A stretch of DNA of 10,828 nucleotides from Ferruginibacter sp. (GCA_018057635.1 JAGPDJ010000049.1:1-10828), one strand, 5' to 3'; shown: positions 1 to 10,400, numbered from the stretch's first letter. A program made the numbers and translations. Notes: generated by a model not told the origin, from the sequence alone.

Positions 1-351
1 ATATTAAACAGCAGATTAAAAATCCCTAGTCCCCGCCTTCCATTTTATTTTTTCAACAATTGGAATTAATTTATGTGAATATCTTTTTGCCTGACTATTT
101 CAGATAAATATGTAGACACCGTTAACCAAAAAACACGGGTTATAAAGGGGGCCCTGACTGAAAACACCTGTATTTACTGCATTACAAAACACAACGCCTG
201 GTAGAATCTGTAATGTTTTACCTGATAAAAAACAGGCAATTTAATTTACATCTGTATAAAAATGCAATTATCTGTATCTTTACACGATTTTAAAAAAAAC
301 AAATTTTCTTTGATTTTTTTTTAATCTCTGATTTTTAAATACATTTAGCAC
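1..351. other. Non-coding left flank
   Basis: No convincing gene reaches in from the left edge. The frame starting at base 1 is open only to a stop near base 69 and its translation resembles no family I recognise, and the other frames close sooner. The stretch is AT-rich with homopolymer A and T runs, especially around 292-322. One G/C-rich patch lies near 147-155. Apart from the weak promoter candidate at 275-282, I see no organised element here. Confidence 0.6.
275..282 (+). promoter_or_regulatory. Candidate -7 promoter box for the 352-606 gene
   Basis: TATCTTTA matches the Bacteroidota -7 consensus TAnnTTTG at all but the last base. It lies about 70 bases upstream of the start codon at 352, a plausible leader length. 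I could not find a good -33 TTTG element at the usual spacing, so this is only a candidate. Confidence 0.3.
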
Positions 352-606
352 ATGGATGCCCATTACAAGACTTTACAGACTATATATAATATAACAAAAG
401 ATGATCCGCAGCCCGAATCTTACAAGTGCAGGCCAAGGGAAATTATATTAAGACAGTTCCAGGACTGGACAATTATTCAGCAACACCTGAAGTTGCTGGA
501 AGAAGAAGAACTTGTTATAACCAGCCAGGAAGATACGCTGGTGATTCGTATAACCAACAAAGGAATTAACAAAGCAAAACCGGGTTTAAAGGATATTATT
601 AAATAA
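352..606 (+). CDS. Small winged-helix-like protein, hypothetical
   Basis: This encodes 84 residues with no signal peptide or membrane segment, so it is probably cytosolic. The pattern suggests a compact winged-helix fold. A helical N-terminal half (residues 1-35) is followed by a recognition-helix-like stretch, IIQQHLKLLEEEELV, at about 41-55. A strand-turn-strand 'wing' follows at 56-68, ending in ITNKGINKA at about 67-75, the kind of 'T..G' ending seen in PadR/MarR-like and other small wHTH proteins. The length is below that of full MarR regulators, and no effector domain is present. It is a single-gene unit closed by the terminator at 661-691. A role as a DNA-binding regulator is inferred from fold pattern only, and the target is unknown. 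The ATG at 352 is the only reasonable start. Confidence 0.65.
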   Translation: MDAHYKTLQTIYNITKDDPQPESYKCRPREIILRQFQDWTIIQQHLKLLEEEELVITSQEDTLVIRITNKGINKAKPGLKDIIK

Positions 607-976
607 ACTTACCACCGGATAAATAACCTGAATTTTATAAAGAAAAATTTATAATTAAACAAAAATACCCGCCTACAGAGCGGGTATTTTTAATTGACGG
701 TATTGTTGTGAAAACAGAATTTGTAAAACCGCCCGAAATTAATGTGATGCTGCACAAAGATTATATTCATAATAGTCAGGTAAATAAAGCCGCTGTTGTA
801 AAAGCAAATTGTTTTTTTACAAAATGTATGCAGAGGCATGATATCCGTTATTCATTGTTCAAGACTAAATATTTTTTATTTTTACCCTTTGTTCTGCTAT
901 GCATTTTTTAATGCAGTCAATTACAGCATTATCGATCTTAAAAAATCCCTTTAACGTTATTTATAAACCACTGATT
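607..976. other. Intergenic spacer between the wHTH-like and DUF4256 genes
   Basis: Besides the terminator at 661-691, this contains an open frame at 708-911 with a GTG start. I do not accept it as a gene (see rejected items). A TACCCTTTG string near 881-889 resembles a -7 box with one extra base and could belong to the DUF4256 gene, but it is weak. Confidence 0.5.
661..691 (+). terminator. Intrinsic terminator after the wHTH-like gene
   Basis: A perfect 12-base inverted repeat, AAAAATACCCGC (661-672) and GCGGGTATTTTT (680-691), encloses a 7-base loop. The stem has a GC-rich core and ends in a T run on the plus strand. The matching A run on the left arm means it could also terminate minus-strand transcription. 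It lies 54 bases after the stop at 606. Confidence 0.9.
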
Positions 977-1546
977 ATGCCAAAAAAAATAAAGAAAGAA
1001 ATTTCTTCAAAACAATGTGAAATACTATTCAACGTATTAAAAACCCGTTTTGAGAAAAATATGAACCGCCACATGGGAATGGAATGGAAAAAAATACAAG
1101 AAAAATTGCTGAAAAATCCTGAAAAACTATGGTCACTCAATGAAATGGAAATAACAGGCGGAGAACCGGATGTTACTGGCCGGGATAAAAAAACAGGTAG
1201 TTATGTTTTCACTGATTGTGCTGCCGAAAGCCCGGCAGGACGAAGAAGTATTTGTTACGACAAAGAAGGTTTAGAATCAAGAAAAGAATTTAAACCGGAA
1301 AACAATGCAATAGATATGGCAGCTTCAATGGGAATTGACATTTTAAATGAAGAACAATACCGGGATTTGCAGAAACTCGGCCATTTTGATATTAAAACTT
1401 CCAGCTGGCTGAAAACACCGGGTGATATAAGAAAACTCGGCGGCGCCATTTTTGGAGATTATAGATATGGTAGTGTTTTTGTGTATCACAATGGTGCAGC
1501 TTCTTACTATGCAGCAAGGGGATTTCGTGGCTCATTAATTGTATGA
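977..1546 (+). CDS. DUF4256 family protein
   Basis: This encodes 189 residues from the ATG at 977. The sequence matches the DUF4256 family along its whole length. Recognisable blocks are RFEKNMNRHMGMEW (24-37), the NPEKLWSLNEME stretch (48-59), TGGEPDVTG (60-68), ESPAGRRSICYD (84-95), SRKEFKPENNAIDMAASMGI (101-120), LQKLGHFDIKTSSWLKTP (131-148), IRKLGGAIFGDYRYGSVFVY (151-170) and HNGAASYYAARGFRGSL (171-187). The family is widely scattered in bacteria and has no established function that I know of. The conserved charged and aromatic residues suggest a soluble enzyme or ligand-binding protein, but that is conjecture. The frame is open back to an ATG at 899, giving 26 extra residues. That leader is unlike the family, whose members begin just before the RFEKNMNRH block, so 977 is preferred. 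It stands alone, with long spacers on both sides. Confidence 0.9.
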   Translation: MPKKIKKEISSKQCEILFNVLKTRFEKNMNRHMGMEWKKIQEKLLKNPEKLWSLNEMEITGGEPDVTGRDKKTGSYVFTDCAAESPAGRRSICYDKEGLESRKEFKPENNAIDMAASMGIDILNEEQYRDLQKLGHFDIKTSSWLKTPGDIRKLGGAIFGDYRYGSVFVYHNGAASYYAARGFRGSLIV

Positions 1547-1897
1547 TATTTAGTATAGACATTTAAGTAACATATCTAAATCTTCGCATAAATGGCAGCC
1601 ATTTTAGCAAATAGTAAAAACGCTAACTTAACCCGCCATAACGGCATTAAATATTAAAGCACATTGCTTGTTTTGTTAAAATCAGCTATATTTTAAGATG
1701 TACATTTTTTTGCAGCGTTTTTGGGTTAATCTAAGAAAATCCCTGCTAATAATGACTTTCCTATAACATTCCTGGTTATTTTCTGCTATTATACAATTTA
1801 CCATCACACTCCTGTTTCAAATCTTATGATACGATATATCGATCTGAATACTTACGGCTCGGTTATTGATTCTAGTGTATTTCATTAAAATGAGATT
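1547..1897. other. Intergenic spacer, no gene
   Basis: I found no open frame of note. A short 6-base stem (AAATGG 1590-1595, CCATTT 1599-1604) lies 44 bases after the DUF4256 stop, but it has no clean T run and is a weak terminator at best. CGATATATCG (1832-1841) is a perfect 10-base palindrome about 60 bases upstream of the next start and could be a protein-binding site or chance. TATATTTT at 1687-1694 loosely resembles a -7 box. Confidence 0.5.
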
Positions 1898-2269
1898 ATG
1901 AACAATCAAAAACAATTCGGCGTTTGGATGGATAACCACCAGGCTGTTGTAGTAGGTAATGCAAATTCAGAAGAAGGCACATTCTCAATACTGGCTAATG
2001 TTAAACTAGAAAGCAGTTCACAAAATTCAAATGAAAAAAACGCTAACAACCAGGAAAAGACACTGCAGGCAAAATTCTTTAAGGAAATAGCTTCAAATAT
2101 GGTGAATGCCACACATATTCACTTAACCGGAACCGGGCAGGCACAGGAACAATTCATACATTATTTAGCAGAAACGCCTCAATTTAAAAACAGTAAAACC
2201 GCTGAATCTACATCCAATAAAATGAGCGACGAAAGACTTATAGAATATATTGATTCTAAATTTAATTAA
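1898..2269 (+). CDS. Small eRF1/Dom34-like ('translational machinery', baeRF-type) protein
   Basis: This encodes 123 residues and is soluble. The N-terminal block FGVWMDNHQAVVVG (7-20) has the 'vWiDhreAvvv' opening strand that I associate with short bacterial proteins annotated as translational machinery or host-attachment proteins, related to eRF1/Dom34 domains. A low-complexity Ser/Asn/Gln/Lys linker (about 38-55) follows. Next is a helix with FFKEIASNM (59-67), then a strand with ATHIHLTGTGQAQEQFIHYL (70-89). That resembles the 'h-i-h-GpG.ak..f..~l' element of the eRF1-like core. The C-terminal tail from about 92, including TSNKMSDERLIEYI (104-117), is conserved-looking but unassigned. It is shorter than a full eRF1 or baeRF protein. 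No partner gene is adjacent, and a strong terminator follows at 2344-2376. Family membership is my recognition from pattern; the function is unknown. Confidence 0.6.
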   Translation: MNNQKQFGVWMDNHQAVVVGNANSEEGTFSILANVKLESSSQNSNEKNANNQEKTLQAKFFKEIASNMVNATHIHLTGTGQAQEQFIHYLAETPQFKNSKTAESTSNKMSDERLIEYIDSKFN

Positions 2270-2343
2270 TATAAATTCAAGCGCAATACTGATAAAGAAT
2301 TGCTGTTGGATATTTTGACTCTTAAAGTTTATATAAAGTAATT

Positions 2344-2376
2344 TCCACTGTTGAATTAGCAACAGTGGATTTTTAT
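2344..2376 (+). terminator. Intrinsic terminator after the eRF1-like gene
   Basis: A perfect 10-base stem, TCCACTGTTG (2344-2353) and CAACAGTGGA (2360-2369), with a 6-base loop, is followed by a T-rich tract (TTTTTATTT). It lies about 75 bases after the stop at 2269. Confidence 0.88.
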
Positions 2377-2452
2377 TTAATCCAATGCTTTCGCATATCT
2401 ACGTTACTCTTTCATTCAATGAACACAGATAGACCAATGTAAAAATGTTCGT

Positions 2453-2488
2453 AAAAAAAAAGAGGCAGCCTTTTTACATGCTACCTCT
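2453..2488 (-). terminator. Intrinsic terminator of katG
   Basis: The arms AGAGGCAGC (2461-2469) and GCTACCTCT (2480-2488) pair with one mismatch around a 10-base loop. On the minus strand the stem is followed by a run of T (the A run at 2453-2460 on the plus strand), as expected for a Rho-independent terminator. It is about 114 bases beyond the katG stop. Confidence 0.8.
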
Positions 2489-2601
2489 TAATTTTATATT
2501 GTTACAATTACAATCCTGCCGTTTATATCAATTAAAAAAACTGTTTTTAATATCAGTTTAATTAAATTCAACAAGGTATTTAAAAGTGTTTTCCTTAGCC
2601 A

Positions 2602-5362
<2,761 letters not shown>

Positions 5363-5626
5363 CTACAATTTTTGGCCATTCCTACTGAATAAATTGAAAA
5401 AAGCAAACCGGTTTCTTTTAATACTTTTATGCCTGTTATCATCTGCAATTTGCTGAATCAGAAATGTACCCAATGCTTCAGTCTTAATAGTTCCTTCAAA
5501 AGCTTCTGCGTGGGAGTTATATATTCCAATTATTCGCCTGCCTTTAATTACGATGTATTTATTTGAATACTTTTCACGTAACCGGCCATAATTAGTCCTG
5601 TAATATTTGAACTCTGAAACTAACAT
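5363..5626 (-). CDS. Small DUF5678-like protein
   Basis: This encodes 87 residues. The core, LREKYSNKYIVIKGRRIIGI (16-35), continuing NSHAEAFEGTIK (37-48) and EALGTFLIQQI (50-60), fits the DUF5678 pattern. In that pattern a helix precedes a Y.gkYIvi.~.~vig strand pair, a helix follows with a regular 'eA...t', and a final strand contains 'lGtFLIQ'. No function is established for this family as far as I know. Its small alpha/beta fold is often encoded beside unrelated genes or toxin-antitoxin-like pairs, but no partner is adjacent here. The C-terminal tail (about 64-87) is basic (KSIKRNR) and not part of the core. It has no signal peptide or membrane segment. The ATG at 5626 is the only start that leaves the first helix intact. 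Confidence 0.65.
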   Translation of the reverse strand: MLVSEFKYYRTNYGRLREKYSNKYIVIKGRRIIGIYNSHAEAFEGTIKTEALGTFLIQQIADDNRHKSIKRNRFAFFNLFSRNGQKL

Positions 5627-5655
5627 ACGTTTACATTGTACTTAAAAAAAATAAA

Positions 5656-5733
5656 ATAAGGCAGGAAGACTAGTTTAAAAAGGCTACAGAGAAAATGATC
5701 ATTTGATTAATAAAAATAAGGCAGAAATGATCA
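5656..5733. repeat. Short direct repeats ATAAGGCAG and ATGATCA
   Basis: ATAAGGCAG occurs at 5656-5664 and again exactly 60 bases later at 5716-5724. ATGATCA occurs at 5695-5701 and 5727-5733, and a third copy lies upstream of katG at 4958-4964. TGATCA is self-complementary, so these could be binding sites. The copies are short enough that chance is not excluded. Confidence 0.35.
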
Positions 5734-5938
5734 GTACAGTTATTTAGTCGAAAATATCACAATTTTTTAATACACCAAATATTATTTATTTTCCAGGGCA
5801 TGAAATCCTGTTTAACTTCCCAATTAATAAATAAATTAAACAATTTCCGTTGTTGATCTTATCAGTAATGAAATTATCAGGATTTTACGAAACCATGCCG
5901 ACAGGTATTGGAATTGTTCCAGTTTGCTAACGGGGTAA

Positions 5939-5973
5939 TTTAAATGATCGTTTAACAATCAGAATCATTTAAA
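5939..5973. promoter_or_regulatory. Inverted repeat upstream of the VOC genes
   Basis: TTTAAATGAT (5939-5948) and ATCATTTAAA (5964-5973) form a perfect 10-base inverted repeat with a 15-base spacer. No T run follows, so it is not a typical terminator. The position, about 90 bases upstream of the start at 6063, suits an operator or a leader hairpin. The low GC content of the arms makes a stable RNA hairpin unlikely. Confidence 0.4.
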
Positions 5974-6062
5974 ATGCATTTAGTGAAGAACCTGGAAGTA
6001 TTAATTCTGTTTGGTAAATAAAGAAAATTCAGTATATCATTAAAATACGAAAAAAAAGAATC

Positions 6063-6419
6063 ATGTTAACTGACATCCATCCAAAGTTACCTATGCGAAA
6101 CAAAAGCGTTACAAAGGATTTTTATATTAATAAGTTAGGATTCCGGGAATTTGGGAATGCAGATTATGAAGGTTATTTAATGCTGATAAAGGATAATATT
6201 CAAATTCATTTTTTTGAGTTTAAGAACCTGGACCCAAAAGAAAATTATGGACAAGTGTATATCCGTACAGATGATATTGATAAACTTTACCAGGCTATGC
6301 TGGAAAAAAATGCAGGAATTCATCCTGCAGGTGCCCTTCAGACAAAACCATGGGGTCAGCAAGAATTTGCTATGCTTGACCCTGACAATAATTTGCTGAC
6401 TTTTGGTCAAAATGGATAA
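6063..6419 (+). CDS. VOC-superfamily protein, bleomycin-resistance-like
   Basis: This encodes 118 residues, the length of a two-module (beta-alpha-beta-beta-beta twice) VOC protein. Module 1 has the opening LPMRNKSVTKDFYINKLGF (9-27) with the classic 'FY..kLGF' signature, then YLMLIKDNIQIHFFEF (38-53). Module 2 has GQVYIRTDDIDKLYQ (63-77) and ends KPWGQQEFAMLDPDNNLLTFGQ, residues 95-116, with the conserved 'pWG...f...DPdgn.l.f' ending. The combination matches proteins annotated as bleomycin-resistance proteins, which bind the drug as dimers without metal or catalysis. Many relatives have unknown ligands, so resistance is not established. The ATG at 6063 is preceded by an A/G-rich stretch. A second VOC gene follows 82 bases downstream on the same strand. 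Confidence 0.88.
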   Translation: MLTDIHPKLPMRNKSVTKDFYINKLGFREFGNADYEGYLMLIKDNIQIHFFEFKNLDPKENYGQVYIRTDDIDKLYQAMLEKNAGIHPAGALQTKPWGQQEFAMLDPDNNLLTFGQNG

Positions 6420-6501
6420 AATTTAAAAAGCTGGAAATAGTATAAGACATTCCTTTAAAAAAGAAAAGCATTAATTATCAACCAATAAATTTATTTCAAC
6501 T

Positions 6502-6873
6502 ATGAAACTTGGAGCATTTTCAATAAGTCTTGCAGTAAAAGACATTCAGCAATCAAAAGCATTTTATGAAAACCTGGGATTTGAAAAATTAGGTGGCGAC
6601 ATAAGTCAAAAATGGCTGATATTAAAAAACGGGAATGCCATTATTGGCTTATTTGAAGGGATGTTTGATAATAACATCATTACTTTCAACCCGGGTTGGG
6701 ACGAAAATGCACAAAATACAGAACCCTTTGATGATGTGAGAACAATACAAACACATTTAAAAAATTGCAACATTGCATTAACAGCCGAAGCCGATATGAA
6801 TACGCAAGGGCCTGCATACATTACTTTGACGGACCCCGACGGAAACAATATTCTTATAGATCAACATAGATAA
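6502..6873 (+). CDS. VOC-superfamily (glyoxalase-fold) protein
   Basis: This encodes 123 residues with two VOC modules. Module 1 opens SISLAVKDIQQSKAFYENLG (7-26), the 'slpVkDi..S..FYe.LGF' signature. It continues to KWLILKNGNAIIGLFEGMF (37-55) and TFNPGWD (61-67), a block typical of this subfamily. Module 2 runs from DVRTIQTHLKN (78-88) to GPAYITLTDPDGNNILIDQH (103-122), with the standard 'DPDGN.i...q' ending. The substrate is unknown; related proteins are annotated only as VOC or glyoxalase family. It differs clearly from the neighbouring 6063-6419 protein in sequence, so a recent tandem duplication is unlikely. The 82-base gap and same strand allow co-transcription. The inverted-repeat block starts 11 bases after the stop. 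Confidence 0.9.
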   Translation: MKLGAFSISLAVKDIQQSKAFYENLGFEKLGGDISQKWLILKNGNAIIGLFEGMFDNNIITFNPGWDENAQNTEPFDDVRTIQTHLKNCNIALTAEADMNTQGPAYITLTDPDGNNILIDQHR

Positions 6874-6883
6874 CCACTTACCA

Positions 6884-7051
6884 GGCAAGTATGCAGCCAT
6901 GCCTTGTGCATTAGCGTACTTGTGCTTTGTTTCCTTAGCAATAATAACATAATCAAAATAACTAATTTCATTTAGCCACTTAATCCCAATATGATTTCTT
7001 GCCCATTTTGGCACATGTATGCTTTATGCCAGGCACAACTGCATACTTGCC
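6884..7051. repeat. 168-base imperfect inverted-repeat element
   Basis: The left arm (6884-6925) and the reverse complement of the right arm (7011-7051) align at about 34 of 44 columns. The outermost 13 bases are identical (GGCAAGTATGCAG at 6884-6896, CTGCATACTTGCC at 7039-7051). The inner TGTGC ends of the arms also match. The 85 bases between the arms contain no gene. As RNA or single-stranded DNA this would fold into a long, bulged hairpin. I see no target-site duplication flanking it. It may be a degenerate MITE-like element, a structured RNA or a 3' UTR structure for the VOC gene that stops at 6873. Confidence 0.65.
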
Positions 7052-7078
7052 CAAATTGGGGCAATTGATACATGCATG
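6998..7078 (+). repeat. Degenerate direct repeat CTTGCCCA...TGG..CA
   Basis: CTTGCCCATTTTGGCA (6998-7013) and CTTGCCCAAATTGGGGCA (7046-7063) share their first eight bases and the TGG..CA end. Each is followed by a GTATGC or ATACATGC-type string. A third CTTGCC, followed by TGG, lies on the minus strand over the left arm (6881-6889). The second copy is itself a near-perfect 18-base palindrome (7047-7064, one mismatched pair). Confidence 0.5.
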
Positions 7079-7115
7079 TAGTGCATTTTGTTTTTAATAT
7101 TAAAAAAAAGCACTA
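7070..7115. repeat. Adjacent palindromes at the right edge of the repeat block
   Basis: ACATGCATGT (7070-7079) is a perfect 10-base palindrome. It abuts TAGTGC (7079-7084) and its complement GCACTA (7110-7115), which enclose the 16-base palindrome TTTTTAATATTAAAAA (7091-7106). Neither strand has a T run after this hairpin, so it is not a standard terminator. Confidence 0.5.
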
Positions 7116-7495
7116 AAAATTACTCATTTCTAAAAATGACGAAAAAATCCTGTTCAAACACATTTTCTACTGTAATATGACAGGAATTTTAAATTATATG
7201 GTGAAAATCTACTATCCCTTTCACAGGATTGTAACGAACTTTGGTACCTGGCAATCAGTTTTATTGCAACAGCAGAATAAATAAGATGAACACAATTGCT
7301 TTGCTATTTACTGTTGGGGCCATATTTTAAAAAAGGGCATTATAATATATCAAAAAAAATGTTTATAATTGCTTTCTTTTATATCCTAGAATCGCCAGAA
7401 TTTACAAAAATGGTGATCCCGGTATCCTGTCAAAATTCCTTTCCCTAAAGACAATCACAATCTAATTGTAATAACTATTACTTAAACTAACTACC

Positions 7496-10400
7496 ATGCA
7501 TCTATTGCGTATTATTTCCCGTTTTTCGTTAAAACTGATTGTTACTGAATTGTCTGTTAAAAATAGAAAAATGCAATTTGCATCATTTTTCACATTTGCT
7601 TTTTTGTGTTGCTTCAGCAGTATGAAAGTGAATGCTCAAACAGGAGCTTCATTGAATTATGACGGGATAAATGACCAGGTGCAGATCACCGGTTATCAGG
7701 GTGTTTCAGGTTCAGCTACACGCACAATTGAAGCATGGATCAATACAACCACAACAACCCAGCGGCCAATTCTCGAATATGGTACACCTACCGAGGGACT
7801 TTGGTTCAATTTTAATGTAACTGCGGCAGGCAGATTACAACTAGCCATATCAAATAATAATATCAGTAGCACCAATTCGGTGAATGATGGCAACTGGCAC
7901 CATGTGGCGGTTGTGGTGAACAATGCAAATCTTTCAAACATTCAGTTTTATATTGATGGAATTCTGGAAACCAACTCCGCCGTAGAAGGTGGTGGACCAG
8001 AAATTATAAATACCGATCCGGCAGGAACGGATGTAAGAATAGGTTTCTCTCCCGGGCTGAATACTTTTTTCGAGGGTTCGATTGACGAAGTGAAAATATG
8101 GAGTATAAACCGCACGCAGGCCCAGATTGCCGGATATAAAGATTGTGAATTTACGACAGATGTAAATTTACAGGCATATTATAAATTTAACCAGGGTACC
8201 GCTTCCGGGAATAATGCAGGAGCAACTTCTTTATTTGATTTTAGTGTAAATGGCAGAATTGCTACGTTGCAAAATTTCGCTTTAAATGGCGGAACATCAA
8301 ACTGGGTTGCTCCGGGAGGCGTTGTTTCAAATGTTTTATGTAACCCGGTTGCAGGTGAATATATCAGCTTGTCAACTGGTGACTGGAACGCCTCTTCCAC
8401 ATGGGCAAGATATGACGGAGCCACATGGATAGCTGCAGTAGCAGCGCCTTCATCAACAGATGACGCCATTACTATTAAAAGTGGTCATACTGTTTCAGTT
8501 AATTCAACAGAGAATGCAGACCAGTTAACAATAAACACCGGCGGTACACTTACAATTACAGGCGCGGGTGTACTCTCCCTCAATGATGGAGCAGGAACAG
8601 ACCTGACCGTTAATGGTACGGTCATATTAAATGGGGCAACACTTACACAAAGCAGTTCATCTGCAATTGATGTAAATTCAGGAGGTACATTTACATTTAA
8701 TGCCGGTACATTTAATGGTAATGGGTCCATGACCATTCAAAACGGAGGTGAATTACATTTTGCAGGAACCGGTGTTATGAACCTCGCAGGCACCAAAAGT
8801 ATCAGTAACTCTGGAATTGTAAATTGGTCGAGCGCTTCTTCTTTGCTGAATTTTAACGGGGCAAATGTTACATTAAGTAACAACTCTAATATAAATATCA
8901 CGGCAACTGCCGCAATGAATAATGGCGGTAACGTATCTTCTACATTCACCATTAACAATAACAGTACAGGTACCATAACCAAATCAAATACTGGTACCGC
9001 AACTTTTGGTAGTGGTGTTACTGTATCGAGTACCATTGGCGGAGCCTTAGTTGTTGCGGATGGGATCTTGCAGTTTAGTAATGCTACCCTGGTCAATTTT
9101 GGTACACTGCAAATTTTGGCCGGCAAAACACTGGACCTGGTTAGTGCTACCACAAGCCTGAATGGCAATACTTCCATTACAGGAGCGGGGATCATTAACA
9201 ATAGCGGAGGAACTTTAAGCCTGGGCTTTGCTGTTCAGGTACCATCGGGAATTACGGTTAATTTTATATCAGGTGTTATACAAGGAGGCAATACCATCAG
9301 GTTCTTATCAGGCGCTGTTATGAATTGGAGTGGTGGTGATTTTCGTGGATTTGCAGGAATGATCATCAATAGCGGAGCTACCTTAAACATTACTAATACT
9401 GTTGGTATAAAAGGCGATAACCTGATCACAAATAATGGTACGATGATTTGGGGTAGCGGCAGCACCATTCAATATGGCGCTGGTGGCACCAACGCACAAA
9501 TTCAGAATAACGGGATATTCAACATTAACGGCGCTGCTGGTATCGTTGATGCCGGAGGTGGTTCCAATACTTTTTATTTTACCAATGAAGCATCGGGTAC
9601 CATCAACAAAACAAGTGGTAATACGACCATTAATGCCGGCACCCTTTTTCAAAACAGTGGTACGGTAAATGTTACATCAGGAGTATTGAATGTGGGCCAG
9701 TTTTTTTCACCGCAAGATGGTGTATATAATGTAGGCGCCGCTGGCGAATTAACCGGCGGTACATTAAATTTTACAGGAAGCACATTTAGCAACAGCGGTT
9801 TGGTGTCGAACAATGAAATAAATTTCAGCGGAGGTTCTGTACAAACACTTACAGGAAATGGGCAGATGCAAACCATGAGGATGAGCAATGCGGCTGGTGT
9901 TAACCTTACAGGCAATCAAACCATTTATTTCTTCATGCACTTTGGAACGGGTAAAATTACTACTGGCGCTAATATTTTAACCATCAGTCCCGATGCCTCA
10001 GTAGATGGGGGAAGTAATGCCAGTTATGTAAATGGATTTGTAAAGAGGAATTATTCTAATCCTGGTACTATTCCTTCCCCTACCAAGTTATTTCCGGTGG
10101 GGGATGCTGGTTTTTATGCACCTGTTACAGCAACCTGTGTATCGCTTTCGCCTGATGGCAATATTGATTTAACGATCAGCACCACGGGAGCAGCGCAGCC
10201 GAATCTCAACAGTTCTGGTTTAAGTACGGTTAATTATCTAAACAGGTACTGGACCATCAATGACAATGGAAATAATGAAATAAAGAATTTTACGCTCACC
10301 TTCAACTTCAATAATCCTGCTGATTTTGTGGGCAGCCCTAATCCGTCGAATTTCAGAGTGGCCAAGTATGATGCCCCTTCCTGGCAAACATTTGTTCCAT

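Larger units (their letters stand above)
2270..2601. other. Convergent intergenic region with two terminators
   Basis: This lies between the ends of the 1898-2269 gene (+) and katG (-). It holds one terminator for each, described separately. I see no further gene or repeat. Confidence 0.7.
5627..6062. other. Divergent intergenic region with repeats and a hairpin
   Basis: This non-coding region of 436 bases lies between the DUF5678-like gene (-) and the first VOC gene (+), so it should carry two divergent promoters. It contains a 60-base-spaced direct repeat of ATAAGGCAG (5656-5664, 5716-5724) and two ATGATCA motifs (5695-5701, 5727-5733). It also holds the inverted repeat at 5939-5973. TCTGTTTG at 6006-6013 is one base off the TAnnTTTG -7 box and could drive the VOC genes, but this is weak. 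Confidence 0.5.
6874..7495. other. Intergenic region between the VOC genes and the surface protein
   Basis: Non-coding, 622 bases. The left 240 bases are a dense set of inverted repeats, described separately. The remaining 380 bases are AT-rich and should carry the promoter for the large surface-protein gene. GAACTTTG near 7236-7243 is one base off the TAnnTTTG -7 box, but I found no convincing full promoter and no small gene. Confidence 0.55.

Noticed and set aside
708..911. Open frame of 67 codons with a GTG start
   Set aside because: It begins only 16 bases after a strong terminator, leaving no room for its own promoter. It has a hydrophobic tail made of AT-rich codons, overlaps the leader of the next frame and matches no family I recognise.
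899..976. 26-residue N-terminal extension of the DUF4256 protein (ATG at 899)
   Set aside because: The extension is AT-rich, unlike the family, and the internal ATG at 977 gives the expected DUF4256 N-terminus.
6778..7014. Minus-strand open frame of 78 codons across the repeat block
   Set aside because: It overlaps the 3' end of the clearly real VOC gene and its remaining part lies in the inverted-repeat element. The translation resembles nothing known to me. It could be a decayed gene remnant, but there is no positive support.
6884..7051. Integron attC site or IS terminal repeats
   Set aside because: No GTTRRRY/RYYYAAC core sites, integrase, transposase or target-site duplication can be seen, so neither label is supported.
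8900..9600. Possible DNA tandem repeat (recurrent GGTACC and AATAATGG-type strings) in the surface gene
   Set aside because: The recurrences follow the Gly-Thr and Asn-Asn-Gly codons of a beta-strand-repeat protein and have no fixed period at the DNA level.
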